Below the pieces are notes generated by a model. It was not told the origin of the DNA. It made no database searches and saw only the letters and a program-made list of their open reading frames with translations. 64,000 nucleotides of DNA from Ustilago trichophora (taxonomy: Eukaryota > Basidiomycota > Ustilaginomycetes > Ustilaginales > Ustilaginaceae), in NCBI GenBank assembly GCA_900323505.1, contig OOIN01000022.1, positions 434,001 through 498,000 of the forward strand. The letters run 5' to 3'. This document shows, one piece after another, positions 49,428-59,809 of this stretch (position 1 is the first letter of the stretch; each line of letters opens with the position of its first letter). Position numbers and translations under genes: made by a program.

Positions 49428-51092
49428 ATGGCTCACAAGCTCACCTCCTCTCTGCCAGCATGGCAGAAGCTCCAGCAGCTCTACGACACCAAGGGCAAGC
49501 AGATCAACCTCGGTCAAGCTTTCAAGGCCGATGCTGGCCGATTCGAAAAGTACTCTCGTCAGTGGAACTCGAACGCCACCGACGCAAAGCTTCTCTTTGA
49601 CTTCTCCAAGAACCTGATCGATGATGAGGTGCTTGAGCAGCTTCTTGCTCTTGCTGAGCAGGCTCAGGTCAAGGAGCAGATCGATGCCATGTTCGGTGGC
49701 GAGCACATCAACACTTCTGAGGACCGTGCTGTTCTCCACGTCGCCCTTCGCGATGTCCCCGGTGACTTCAAGATCAACGAGGCCGGTGTCGATGAGGTCA
49801 AGCCCGAACTCGAACACATGAAGCAGTTCTCCGAGGCTGTTCGCTCTGGTGCCCACAAGGGTTACACCGGCAAGACCATCAAGAGCATCGTCAACATTGG
49901 TATCGGCGGTTCCGATCTCGGCCCCGTCATGGTCACCGAGGCCCTCAAGCCTTACTCGAAGCGTGACCTTGACGCTTACTTTGTCTCAAACATTGACGGC
50001 ACCCACATGGCCGAAACCCTGCGTGTTTGCGACCCCGAGACTACCCTCTTTATCGTCGCCTCCAAGACTTTCACCACCCAGGAGACCATCACAAACGCCA
50101 CCACCGCCCGAGACTGGTTCCTCGAGCACGCAAAGGACAAGGCCCACGTCGCCAAGCACTTTGTTGCCCTTAGCACCAACGTCAAGGCTGCCACCGAGTT
50201 TGGTATTGCAAAGGAGAACATGTTCAAGTTCTGGGACTGGGTTGGAGGCCGATACTCGCTCTGGTCCGCCATCGGTCTGTCGATTGCCATCGTCATTGGT
50301 TACGACAACTTTGAGCAGCTCCTGCTTGGTGCTCACGAGATGGACTTGCACTTCAAGAACACCCCCTTGAAGGATAACCTCCCTGCTCTCTTGGCTTTGC
50401 TCGGAATCTGGTACATTGACTTCTTTGGTGCCCAGACTCAGGCCATCTTGCCCTACGACCAGTACATGCACAAGTTCGCCGACTACTTCCAGCAGGGTGA
50501 CATGGAGTCCAACGGAAAGTTCATCACCAAGAACTCGGAACGCGTCGACTACCAGACTGGTCCCATCATTTGGGGTCAAGCCGGTACCAACGGCCAGCAC
50601 GCCTTTTACCAGCTCATTCACCAGGGAACCAAGCTCATCCCTTGTGATTTCATCGCTCCTGTCGAGACCCAGAACCCTCTCGGAAAGCATCACGAGATCT
50701 TGCTCTCCAACTTCTTCGCCCAGCCCGAGGCTCTCGCTTTCGGCAAATCCGAAGCTGAGGTCAAGCAGGAGCTCGGTGCCGAGGCCAACAACGAGTTCCT
50801 CGTCAAGTCCAAGGTCTTTGAGGGCAACCGTCCCACCAACTCGATCATGCTTCAAAAGATCACCCCTGCTGCTCTCGGTGCACTGATCGCACTCTACGAG
50901 CACAAGATCGCCGTCCAAGGCTTTGTCTGGAGCATCAACTCTTACGACCAGATGGGTGTCGAGCTCGGCAAAGTGTTGGCCAAGAAAATTCTGCCGCTGC
51001 TTGAAGGTACTGATGCAAGCAAGGTTGACGGTGCCGGTCACGACTCTAGCACTAGCGGTTTGATCAAGTACTTCTTGTCCAACCGAAAGTGA
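49428..51092 (+). CDS. pgi1: Glucose-6-phosphate isomerase
   Basis: 554 residues from ATG 49428 ([20 protein letters not shown]), normal length. It interconverts glucose-6-phosphate and fructose-6-phosphate in glycolysis. Visible family signatures: the sugar-binding [16 protein letters not shown] (about 155-170); [51 protein letters not shown] with the catalytic His; and the C-terminal [20 protein letters not shown] with the active-site Gln and Lys. Strong codon bias and the CT-rich leader fit a highly expressed gene. The C-terminus NRK is not a peroxisomal signal. Confidence 0.97.
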   Translation: MAHKLTSSLPAWQKLQQLYDTKGKQINLGQAFKADAGRFEKYSRQWNSNATDAKLLFDFSKNLIDDEVLEQLLALAEQAQVKEQIDAMFGGEHINTSEDRAVLHVALRDVPGDFKINEAGVDEVKPELEHMKQFSEAVRSGAHKGYTGKTIKSIVNIGIGGSDLGPVMVTEALKPYSKRDLDAYFVSNIDGTHMAETLRVCDPETTLFIVASKTFTTQETITNATTARDWFLEHAKDKAHVAKHFVALSTNVKAATEFGIAKENMFKFWDWVGGRYSLWSAIGLSIAIVIGYDNFEQLLLGAHEMDLHFKNTPLKDNLPALLALLGIWYIDFFGAQTQAILPYDQYMHKFADYFQQGDMESNGKFITKNSERVDYQTGPIIWGQAGTNGQHAFYQLIHQGTKLIPCDFIAPVETQNPLGKHHEILLSNFFAQPEALAFGKSEAEVKQELGAEANNEFLVKSKVFEGNRPTNSIMLQKITPAALGALIALYEHKIAVQGFVWSINSYDQMGVELGKVLAKKILPLLEGTDASKVDGAGHDSSTSGLIKYFLSNRK

Positions 51093-51860
51093 CTCTCTGT
51101 GTCGTCTCAGGGTCGTAGTAGGATTTAAGATCATGCTGATGTAGGATGAGTTACAGGTTTCTGAATCGTAACTTTTGTTTTGTGCTTTGGACTAAGATTT
51201 TGGGCTGTGTTTTGTCAAAGAATGAGATGTGTATTGTTTTGTAAACGTAGGAGGCGGATAGCGAGATAGTCAGCCAAGGAGCTTTTTTTGTTGTTGTTGT
51301 TGTCAGACCAAGGGAGGCAAGTGGAAGATGGTCCAATTTCACGATCCCGGGATTCGGTAAGCATCCGAACAACTTCAACCAGACATCACTTGAACAAACA
51401 CTGCCCCCCTCCAAGCCTCATACTCTTACTTCACCGTCGCGTACTTTTCCCAAAACGCGTCGGATTTTTGATTGACACACATCAACCCCCACACCCTTCT
51501 TCCTCTCACAGCATGTCACACATGCATCGTCGGATGCGAACTGCATACAATTGCAAAGCACATCTTGAGCCTGTGCTCTTCTCACTACAGACTCACCCAT
51601 TCAGGCACAGACTCGTTCGAGCGAGGACAGATAAGCAGAAAGGTGATTCAAAGAAAAAGAGCTACAGTACAACAGGTATGAAACGAGACAAGAAAGACGA
51701 CGAGGCGGCGACAACGCTGATTAGGCAGCAAGCCGCCAGGATATTTAGAGCCTCGGCTCCACCAGACTTGCGAGGTAGAAGAGGCAAAGAGCGATAGTGA
51801 CGGGACGAAAAAGACAAGACAGATGTTGATACAGATTGAAGACTGGGCTCACAAACTCGT
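51093..51860. other. Convergent spacer pgi1 / HMG-box gene
   Basis: 768 bp. A plus-strand open frame (51288-51797, 169 codons) has no motif and irregular composition, so I do not call it. No other structure seen. Confidence 0.5.
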
Positions 51861-52754
51861 CTAGAGCTCGGGGCCACGGGTGCTGTTGTACACCTCGAGG
51901 TCACGCTTGTACTGCTCGAGGGCCTGGAGAGCGCGCTGCTCGTAAGGAGCCTTCTGCTCGGCAGACATCATCTTCCATCGCTCACCACCTCGCTTGCTGA
52001 ACTCAGTGATGTTGGGAATCACGGCCTCAGAGGCACGGAGGTCGTTGAGGAATTCGAAGAAGGCAGAGTTGGGACGCTTGGGCTTGGCGGGGTCGCGGAG
52101 GAAGGCGGTACCCTTGATACCCTTCTTCTTCTGCGAGGCAATGTAGGCGTTCTGGCGCTTGATGTCCTCGGGCGAGAGCGCGGCCTTCCACTCGGCAAGA
52201 GCACGCTCGTACTCCTCCTTCTCCTGCTCGTGCTGGGCCTCATAGCGAGCCTTGAGGTTGGGGGGAAGCTGGGCCCACTCGGCACCGACGGCCTTGGCCA
52301 TCTTGACAATGTCGACAACCTGGGCACCGGTCTTGGGGGAAGTCTTCTGATACTGAGGCTCACCCTTGAGCTGCGAGACGCGCTCCGACATGTAGATCAA
52401 GAACGACGAACGAAGGGTGGGCTTGCTGGCCGAGGGGAGCGGGAGAAGCTTGCCGTCGGCACCACGAGCCTGCCAGGGCTTGAGCTTCTCCTTCTTGGGA
52501 GCCTTGGCCTTTGCACCGCCACGCTTGGTGGTAGCAGCGGCGGCATCAGCGGCGACGGCGGCGGAAGCGGCGTTGGCTTTCGACGCGCTGGCTTTGGCCT
52601 TGGTGGTGGTAGAAGAAGCACGCTTCTTGGTCTCTTTGGGAGCGGCGGTGGTGGCAAAGTTGGCGGCGGCGGCGGGTACGGCGTTGCGGGCCAGAGGCTG
52701 CTGCCCCTGGGCGTTACGGACGGCTGTCCTCATGATTTGTGGGAGGCTGAACAT
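51861..52754 (-). CDS. Two-HMG-box protein with mitochondrial presequence (Abf2/TFAM-like)
   Basis: 297 residues. The first 50 residues lack acids and are rich in Ala, Arg and Asn (MRTAVRNAQGQQPLARNAVP), as in a mitochondrial presequence. A Lys/Ala-rich segment follows (about 50-100). The first box is divergent (about 110-200, KPTLRSSFLIYMSERVSQLK and WAQLPPNLKARYEAQHEQEK). The second is canonical (about 223-290, PKRPNSAFFEFLNDLRAS, then GGERWKMMSAEQKAPYEQRA). This layout matches Abf2/TFAM-type mtDNA packaging proteins and would be a partner of the Pol gamma encoded at 33361-39066. A nuclear HMGB-type function is the alternative if the leader is not cleaved. Initiation at the second Met (52733) is possible. 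Confidence 0.8.
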   Translation of the reverse strand: MFSLPQIMRTAVRNAQGQQPLARNAVPAAAANFATTAAPKETKKRASSTTTKAKASASKANAASAAVAADAAAATTKRGGAKAKAPKKEKLKPWQARGADGKLLPLPSASKPTLRSSFLIYMSERVSQLKGEPQYQKTSPKTGAQVVDIVKMAKAVGAEWAQLPPNLKARYEAQHEQEKEEYERALAEWKAALSPEDIKRQNAYIASQKKKGIKGTAFLRDPAKPKRPNSAFFEFLNDLRASEAVIPNITEFSKRGGERWKMMSAEQKAPYEQRALQALEQYKRDLEVYNSTRGPEL

Positions 52755-53286
52755 AAAGGTAGCAGTCGGAGGTACCTACTGCGGATGGGGAAAGGGGAAG
52801 GCGCTTCGCGGGGCAGAGGTGGAAGCAGCTAGGGTCTTATACGTTGATGAGAACGCGGCGGCAGGGCAGAGAGCAACGAGAGAGTTTAAGGTGAAAGAAG
52901 GAGAGAGAGAGGGAGAGAGGATGGAAAGCTAAGTTAGAGTGAGAAGAGGGGGACAAGGGGAATAGAAGCGCAAAAGGGTGCTTGGGTATCTGAGAAATGA
53001 GAGAGCGGGTGGTCAACGGGCACAGACGCAGACACGAACACAGGGAAAGCGAGAGAGCAACAGTAGCCAGTTTGCAACCGAATAATTTGGACAAGGCAGC
53101 AGACAAGTCTAGACACGAATACTCTCACACTCTTTACCGATGCGGACTTGGACACGCGCTGTGCTTCTTTTTCTGAAAAAGGGGGCAGCAGAGCAGTCTC
53201 TCGAGGAGACTGGAGTTGCAACGCCATTTTGGGACTCTCCGTGAGCAAGTGGAACACAAGGAATGAGGCTGTACAGCGCCTCTACG

Positions 53287-53319
<33 letters not shown>

Positions 53320-54246
53320 TTCTCCAAATGCTGGTCTGCTGCCTGGGGCGAGCGCCAAAAAAGAAAAACAAAAACCAAAAGGCTTGGGGAAAAGGGTAAC
53401 AACAAAGGGGCAGTGCAACACAACGATGCTCAAAAGTCGAATTTCAGGCCTTTTTTGCGACTTTTTGACTCACGCTTGCACAGCGACAGGGTCAGGACCA
53501 AATATTCAGAGCTCCCCGCGACCCTGTCGTAGAGTCAGAGTTGAATGGCTTTTGAAAGCAACGAGAGAGAGGCCAGAGAAGGCGGGGAGCCAAACCGAGG
53601 AGCGAGAGCTATCCATCCAAAACCGCATCAACTTTCCCATCACAACAATCAACGCACTCTGTCACTCTTCAGGTGACTACTCATGGTCGAAAGACGAGGA
53701 AACGAAAAGAGTGGGCACTCGGACACTCGACACACAAAAACGGCATCCTTTTGTGGTTGTCGAAACGAGCAGCAACATACGAGTCAAAACTGAGCCAGCA
53801 TCGGGAAGGAATTCGGCGCAATACCAGAGCGCAGTCGGTGAGAATCTTTCGATCGTGGCACGAGCGCGCGATACAGGGACGGAGGGGCAATCGAGGTGAG
53901 AAATCAAAGGCTTGAGGCCAGTCTCTTTCCTGAAGCTGTATTCTGGGCGCTAAAAAAATGACTGTTCTGGTGGATCACATTTTCGTCCTTTTTTTTGCGA
54001 GGCAGCAAAAGCGCAGTCTGTTGGCTGCTCCATGGAAGCCACTCCAAGACAAAAGAAAAAAAAAAATTCGGTGCCCTGCCGTGGTGAAACTGCGCAGTTG
54101 TGGAGACCGAAATTAAAAAAAAAATACGGGCTTGAACTGAGGCAGAGATCAAAAAATCGCGATATTTTCATCTTGAAGTACATCGACTCTAACATTTCCT
54201 TGAAAACTGCATCGTTATCGGGTGATATTCTCGCTCGTCTTCCGCG
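52755..54246. other. 1.5 kb divergent spacer HMG-box / SNAPC1-like
   Basis: No gene. GA-rich DNA (about 52860-52960), a run of 25 T (53297-53321) and A runs near 54056-54066 and 54115-54124 are the visible features. Confidence 0.55.
53297..53321. repeat. Poly-T run (25)
   Basis: An uninterrupted T tract preceded by TTTTTTCTTC, about 550 bp upstream of the HMG-box start. The length may be imprecise. Confidence 0.85.
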
Positions 54247-56241
54247 ATGCCGATCCATTGGACCCTGGCTCAGCTGCATGGCAATTTTGCATTGATAGTG
54301 AACCTCTACCATCTCTCAGACCACCTTCGTCTGTCCATCCCCTGGATTTTTCTGCTCGACGTCGCACTCCGATGGCAGGGTATGGCAGCAGGCTCGAGGA
54401 AACGTAGGCGACCAGATGGGCGCACTGCCTCACCTCCTCTCGCCCCATCACCTCTACTCACCCGCAATCTGCAGCTGCTGCCTGTTGGCCTCACACAGCT
54501 CCCCAACGATGAGCACTTTGTCACTAGGCTCAGACACGATCTTGACGATCTCCTCTCCGCCTTCGCCGAAGCATTTCTGCTTGTGATTCTCGCTGGTAAC
54601 AACACCTCGAATGAAGGACTGGCCGCCTTGTCTTCGCGGAACGTCGGCACTTCTCTCAACTCGATCCAGGTGAAAGAGCATGTAAAACCTTCACCATTCT
54701 CGATCTTCGCCCACCTCTGGCGGCAAAAGGGATGGCACCTGATTCAGTTCACTTTCGCAGATCATGCTGATAGCAAGCGTAGCATCAGCGATGCGATTTG
54801 CCGCGTATTGCTGGAGTATTTCGGTCCATTCGTCGCTGAGCGGAGTCAGCATAACAGCGACGTACTATACACGATAGCCTTTGCGAATCTCAAGCACCTC
54901 TTTAAGATCATGGCAGCGCCTTTCGCGCTCTACCTTCTCTGGTCCACGCAGATCTATCCCACCTCTGGTATCGGAGTCAAGCATTGTCGTCCGGCTATGG
55001 AACGCATTCCCATCGAACAGGATTGCTACGACTTCCTCCTCGAACTTCCAGACGCAGTTCTGAAGCATCTGCAAGACGAGCAGAAGACACAGCCGTGTTC
55101 CGAAGCAATCACAGCAGACCTGATCGAGGTCATTTGCCGTCTCGTCGGTCAGCCGCTGGATGAGACTCGCTCTGACGCTATTTCGGCTGAGCAACTAGCT
55201 AAAACTCAAGCCACTCATTCGACATCATCGAGCCGATCAAAGCGTCGGCAAGACTGGCAAGATAGTCCGGATGAGGGGAATACCTCCCAAACGGATATGG
55301 ATGGGTCGGAGCCTGTCCTCGACATCATCCCAGCCTCTATTCTCGCCACTCGGCTCCCCCGAACATGGCCCTCTGTCCGCGTCATGTCATCCCTGGAAGC
55401 GAACAAACAATTTGGACGAGTCGGTAGCATTGTTCGAATAACTCCTCGCGAGACGGACGCTGCACCATCACCTTATCCTCAACCTGCCGCCAAAGAGTCA
55501 TCAAGCAGCAGGTCCGCTATCGCACATGCCACAGAAACAAGAGAAAAAGTGGCAGGACTCTCGCGTGGAGACGTCATTCGCCTCAAAGCCAGACAGCGGC
55601 TCGCCATGGCCTCCATCGACCTCTCCAAGCTTCTCAGACAGCAAGCTAGCGGTACTACCATTATTGCCACTGCTCCTCCTTCCCTAATGCAAGTGCAAGT
55701 GGAGCCATCTGACCTTCTTGCCCAACACACGGCACAACCAGCATCACCTTCGACCCATCGCGCGCGGTATGAAATTGATACACCCACCTGGATCACCTCC
55801 TCTAGGTACACCGCCAAACTCAAGCCCTGGCTGGAACAGTCATCTACCCCCATGCAGCAGTCACTGAATCGCGCCACTCGTACCAAAGATCGATACCTTG
55901 AAATGAGGGGCAAAATCATGCCTTCTTCCAGCAGTGTGTCTTCCAATACACAAGAGGAGGATGGGGAAGAAGCAGCAGCGAAGACGGACTTTGGTGATTG
56001 GGTTTTGCAGAGTTTTCGACAGGAACGAATAGCTCGCAGGGAACATGGTGAAGGGTCGAGCAGCCAGGCAGTGGAGCGAAGCGTGGAGAAAGGGACGGAG
56101 GGACTGCCTGCCGTGGATGCTGAAGGAAGCTTAAGCCTGGATTCGCTCTACAAAGTGGCAGCGGAGCGTACAAAGACCGCTGCTGTGCAACGTGGAGAGA
56201 CGCTTAAGAGTGCCAAACCTCGAACTAGCCGTCCAAAATAA
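54247..56241 (+). CDS. SNAPC1 (SNAP43)-like protein, putative snRNA-gene transcription factor subunit
   Basis: 664 residues from ATG 54247. An in-frame ATG at 54382 (MAAGSRKRRRPDGR) is an equally good start and would remove a hydrophobic 45-residue lead-in. The region 90-290 resembles the SNAPC1 domain: RLRHDLDDLLSAFAEAF, then FSIFAHLWRQKGWHLIQF, a helix ending in LEYFGPFV, and APFALYLLWSTQIYPTSGI, which aligns by eye with the GALYLLYGLYNTQ signature of animal SNAPC1. SNAPc binds the proximal sequence element of snRNA genes for Pol II and Pol III. The rest is acidic or Ser/Thr-rich, followed by a helical region (about 440-475, VIRLKARQRLAMASIDLSKL) and FGDWVLQSFRQERIARRE. A segment of about 40 residues before the LWR motif may be an insertion or unspliced intron. 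Family assignment is tentative. Confidence 0.6.
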   Translation: MPIHWTLAQLHGNFALIVNLYHLSDHLRLSIPWIFLLDVALRWQGMAAGSRKRRRPDGRTASPPLAPSPLLTRNLQLLPVGLTQLPNDEHFVTRLRHDLDDLLSAFAEAFLLVILAGNNTSNEGLAALSSRNVGTSLNSIQVKEHVKPSPFSIFAHLWRQKGWHLIQFTFADHADSKRSISDAICRVLLEYFGPFVAERSQHNSDVLYTIAFANLKHLFKIMAAPFALYLLWSTQIYPTSGIGVKHCRPAMERIPIEQDCYDFLLELPDAVLKHLQDEQKTQPCSEAITADLIEVICRLVGQPLDETRSDAISAEQLAKTQATHSTSSSRSKRRQDWQDSPDEGNTSQTDMDGSEPVLDIIPASILATRLPRTWPSVRVMSSLEANKQFGRVGSIVRITPRETDAAPSPYPQPAAKESSSSRSAIAHATETREKVAGLSRGDVIRLKARQRLAMASIDLSKLLRQQASGTTIIATAPPSLMQVQVEPSDLLAQHTAQPASPSTHRARYEIDTPTWITSSRYTAKLKPWLEQSSTPMQQSLNRATRTKDRYLEMRGKIMPSSSSVSSNTQEEDGEEAAAKTDFGDWVLQSFRQERIARREHGEGSSSQAVERSVEKGTEGLPAVDAEGSLSLDSLYKVAAERTKTAAVQRGETLKSAKPRTSRPK

Positions 56242-56406
56242 CACCACATTATCGAAGTTACCGAGTCAATCTTCTCCTCATTGCATTGCAACTGTCCTGA
56301 TCACCTCGCCTAAGCGAAAGCGTAATTGTAATTGTAGCGTATACACACATCTCTAATGAATGTTTGAAAGTGATTGCATTGATTCTTTCACCAAAACCGA
56401 GGGGGA

Positions 56407-57648
56407 TCATTCATCACCTCCGTCTGCCGGTTGTGGTTCTTTTGGCCACCAAGTTGGAATCCAAGGTCTGACGAGCAAAGTTGTCTCACCATCAGCTGCC
56501 AAGATTGACATTTCCAACCCGTCTTGTTTTGCGTCTTGCGCGGTTGTCCAACGTTGGACCTGTTCCAAACGGAGACAACCGAGGCCTACATTGTGGATCC
56601 CCGAGGTGAATTTCCCGGCTGCTTTGCCTCTTGTTGGTTTAGTCGCCGATTCTGTCACGGTTGGTTTTGATCGTACTTCGGTCAGATGCGCTGGTAGCTG
56701 GAAGGACGGATTGCGATTGATTTCGCTGATCGATGTTGGGGCAGGTGTGCCAGGGAGATAGAAGGAGAGGGGGATGATGCGTTTTCTGACTACACCAGTG
56801 TGGTGGGTTCGGGCAGTGAGTTCTTGTCCCACATAACAGCCTTTTCGGAAATCTACACCGGACATGTGGTCGAGGTTGTTTTCGAGGGGGAGACTTGATG
56901 ATTCGGGAAAGTCGAGCGCTCCTTCACCTACACCATTAATGATGCGGTGAAGGGTATATTCTTCCCCGACAACCTCGGTTGCGCCCAAGTCAAGGCTTGA
57001 AGTCGAGGGAAGAACGCCTCGATAGCCGATCGTCGGGCAACGAGGGTCCAGACTCAGCTCGTCTACAATTGAAGAAGGAGCTTGTGAGCTGAAGTCGGAC
57101 CAAGCCTGGACGACGTTGTACTCGGCAGACACGTCGACGAGCTTGACCTTGGATCGTAACTTGAACTTCTTTATGAACGAAAGCAGCGACGGAAGCGTGC
57201 GAGAATCAATGTCGAGCAACCACCGTGGCGAGCCATCCGCGAGATCCGCTTGACGATGAATGAAAGCATCTGCCAGCATTCGACCTTGGGGATTCATGAA
57301 GCCGGCATAGACCATCGCCGGGGACTCTGGCCGAGATTTGGTGAGTGCCCGGACATCGTTGCTCACGAGACCTTGGAGGAGTTTGACAGTATCACGGCCG
57401 GATACTTCGACTACGCCGCGGTGAGGAACCTTTGCAACCTTCCATGCGTCAGAATTGACGGCTGGTGTATCGGTGTACTGAACGATAGAGGTCGTGCAGA
57501 AGTTGCACCGTCTTGGAACTGCCGCGGCGAAGAAAGGGATGGGGCGCATCGGTCGGTTGCTTGTCAGCGGCCGAGGAGCGGTATTAGTCCATACGTTGCC
57601 GGCGCGTGCTAGCACCTGACCATGGTAGAGTATCGTCGCTGGCCTCAT
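56407..57648 (-). CDS. iba57: IBA57, mitochondrial Fe-S assembly factor (GcvT-like)
   Basis: 413 residues from ATG 57648. The N-terminal 45 residues are basic (MRPATILYHGQVLARAGNVW), fitting mitochondrial import. Folate-binding GcvT/YgfZ-family features are clear: RGVVEVSGRDTVKLLQGLVS; VYAGFMNPQGRMLADAFIHR; and the signature DFRKGCYVGQELTARTHHTG with its conserved Cys, which in Iba57 is needed for late-stage 4Fe-4S cluster assembly with Isa1/Isa2, serving aconitase, lipoate synthase and others. The C-terminus (WIPTWWPKEPQPADGGDE) is normal in length. It is convergent with the SNAPC1-like gene (165 bp between stops). Confidence 0.93.
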   Translation of the reverse strand: MRPATILYHGQVLARAGNVWTNTAPRPLTSNRPMRPIPFFAAAVPRRCNFCTTSIVQYTDTPAVNSDAWKVAKVPHRGVVEVSGRDTVKLLQGLVSNDVRALTKSRPESPAMVYAGFMNPQGRMLADAFIHRQADLADGSPRWLLDIDSRTLPSLLSFIKKFKLRSKVKLVDVSAEYNVVQAWSDFSSQAPSSIVDELSLDPRCPTIGYRGVLPSTSSLDLGATEVVGEEYTLHRIINGVGEGALDFPESSSLPLENNLDHMSGVDFRKGCYVGQELTARTHHTGVVRKRIIPLSFYLPGTPAPTSISEINRNPSFQLPAHLTEVRSKPTVTESATKPTRGKAAGKFTSGIHNVGLGCLRLEQVQRWTTAQDAKQDGLEMSILAADGETTLLVRPWIPTWWPKEPQPADGGDE

Positions 57649-57867
57649 TGTGAAGAATCAAGAGCGCGATGATAGTTGGGGTGGAACAAACGGCCATGGA
57701 AGGCTGCATGATTGGGTTGGGGTGAGCGTTTCTGTCTGCTTTCCTCCACTTCGGAAGTCGGGAAATTTCGACTCCGATTTTGTACGATCCGACCTTTGTA
57801 TGTCAATTGCGATGTAACATTGTTCTTGTTGCGCACCGGACCTTCCACCGACCCGTCAGTCCATCTT

Positions 57868-57916
57868 GATGAAGCCATCACGATGAAGCCATCACGATGA
57901 AGCCATCACGATGAAG
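57868..57916. repeat. 14-bp minisatellite, 3.5 copies
   Basis: The unit GATGAAGCCATCAC is repeated three times exactly, plus a seven-base partial copy, about 220 bp upstream of the iba57 start. Confidence 0.95.
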
Positions 57917-58082
57917 CAAGACTCTTTTTTCCAGTGGTAGTATATGGGTTTGTGGATGCAAACGATCGAAGAAAGCAGCCTGCAAGCGCAAGGAGGCGGC
58001 GGCAAGGGTGTTGGTGTTGGACCCTGATTGATGCGCGCGGGTGGGTACCTTCAGGCGGGCGCTTGGCTTTGCAAACAGATTT

Positions 58083-58093
58083 GTACTGTACTG
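58083..58093. repeat. GTACTGTACTG element
   Basis: A member of the recurring pentamer family in the iba57 upstream spacer. A weaker TTACTGTACATG lies near 58707. Confidence 0.8.
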
Positions 58094-59775
58094 GCACCGC
58101 TGATCTGAAAGCAGAAATACTGTAACTTTGCTCTGGAGCTTGGATCTGCCGAAAAGCTTGAGAAGCCGCTAGATCCATTTCGAACAATGAGACGAGCGGC
58201 GGAATTGTGTGCAGGAGTGTAGGCTGGTCGCATGAAAATCTCAGGTCAAACTTCACCCACGCATCACACGCTAAGCGAAGGTAAGGAGGCACCATCTAAA
58301 GTGTAGTGATTCCAATTTTGAACGGCGTCTGCAGGATTTTACGGTGCCTGCGGAAGTTGAAGATGTTGCTGATCCCGTGTCGCCGCCGATTTGAGCTGTT
58401 GTCACAATCAGACGAGAGAGAGAGAGAGATGTGGCAAGCGGTTTCGGTGTAGATGGCGACGGAGCTGGTTTGTGTGCTGAGTCGGGTCGGAAGGCATAGA
58501 TTAGTCCGGATGGCTTTTGGAATAGATGAGACAGGGCGCGTGATGATCACGACGGCTCAAAGTCATTGTAGAAATGTTTCAGATTGGCGCTGTGAGGGGA
58601 TCCCGTGTGTGCAATCTGGTGCAGCAGTCGGAAGAGTCAGAGCGGTTAAGCAGAGAGTGAAATAAGAATCGGAGGCCGGATACGCAGAGAGACGCATGCG
58701 TACTGTGCTTACTGTACATGTTTGAGCGGTCGACGTTGAAACAAAAGCGGGGTGATGGGGGAAACGATGGGATGAAATGAAAAGAGGGCGGATGTGAAGT
58801 GAGCCAACACAGATTCAAACGGCGAATGGTGGATGTTGCGCCAGGTCTACGATAGTGACAGAGTGGCTAAAAAAAAGAAAAGAAAGAGACGGAGTTGATG
58901 GATGGATTATGGACGGTGGTTGTGACAGTCATCAGAAGTGAGAGAGAGGCCAAGTTGTGTGTGCCCTGATCGACGAGACGCTTTTACGAGATGCACTTGC
59001 ACTCTTGGTTTGTCTAACCTGCCGTTTTAGACTTTGCGCCCTGAAAATCAGAAGAGTGAATGTACAGTGCTATACAGTGTGTGATTCTTTGTGCAGCCTT
59101 GCAAGTGCATCTCGCTTAAGGCCCTGCATCTGCTGTGTTTTTCCATTTACGTCAAGTAATTTTGTTTTCTTCCCTGCTCTGTTGCACAACAAGATGGCTT
59201 GCTTGAAAAACAGAAAGGTGGCGTGCGATGAGGTTCCGAATCTCGAGAACTCGTCGTACAGCTGCGAATTAGCTTAGCAGCAAAGGCAGAATGCAGTTAA
59301 CGCAAACAATCCAAATAGACAAGCAAACTTAACGTTAAGCGCTCTTTCTTGTTGAACAGGTTGTTTGCCGTCTCAAATATTTTGTTTTCTGCAATTCAGC
59401 GTCAGCTGCGACTCGAACACCCCCCTGCGGCTTTCCTGCAGCTCCAATCTCATGTGGTTCACTGCTTTGCAAACCTGTTGTCGAATGTTCTGACACTCAG
59501 CTCCCGTTTGCTGGCACCATTCAATTACAGTACACGCGCCTGAATGGGGATCCTAGCCGCTTGCGTGTGGTCCAATCGACTGGCTGGTTGGTCAACTTGC
59601 CTGCAAGAGCAGCTGCGGATCAGCCTGTTGGCAACGGAGCTCGAAAATCTTGTTTACCCCCCTTTCCGTGGTCAGCAAAGGTATCTTCACCCTATTCCAC
59701 CCCACCACAATGTGTCGTTCAACATCAGCTTCGATGATTGTTCATCTAGCAATCGATTATTTTTGTGATACGATG

Positions 59776-59809
59776 GTCTCTCTCACTCTCTCACTCTCTC
59801 ACTCTCTCA
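59776..59809. repeat. TCTCTCAC-type 8-bp tandem
   Basis: CTCTCTCA units follow one another about four times in the spacer before the Ser-rich gene. Confidence 0.85.

Noticed and set aside
49986..51134. 382-codon minus-strand ORF over pgi1
   Set aside because: Antisense shadow. The plus strand encodes a complete glucose-6-phosphate isomerase with all signatures.
51288..51797. 169-codon plus-strand ORF between pgi1 and the HMG-box gene
   Set aside because: His/Arg/Ser-rich with no motif, located in convergent 3' flanks.
54596..54669. Possible intron in the SNAPC1-like gene
   Set aside because: The GTAAC donor with the CCAG acceptor removes 74 bp and breaks the frame. The frame is open without splicing, so it was not called.
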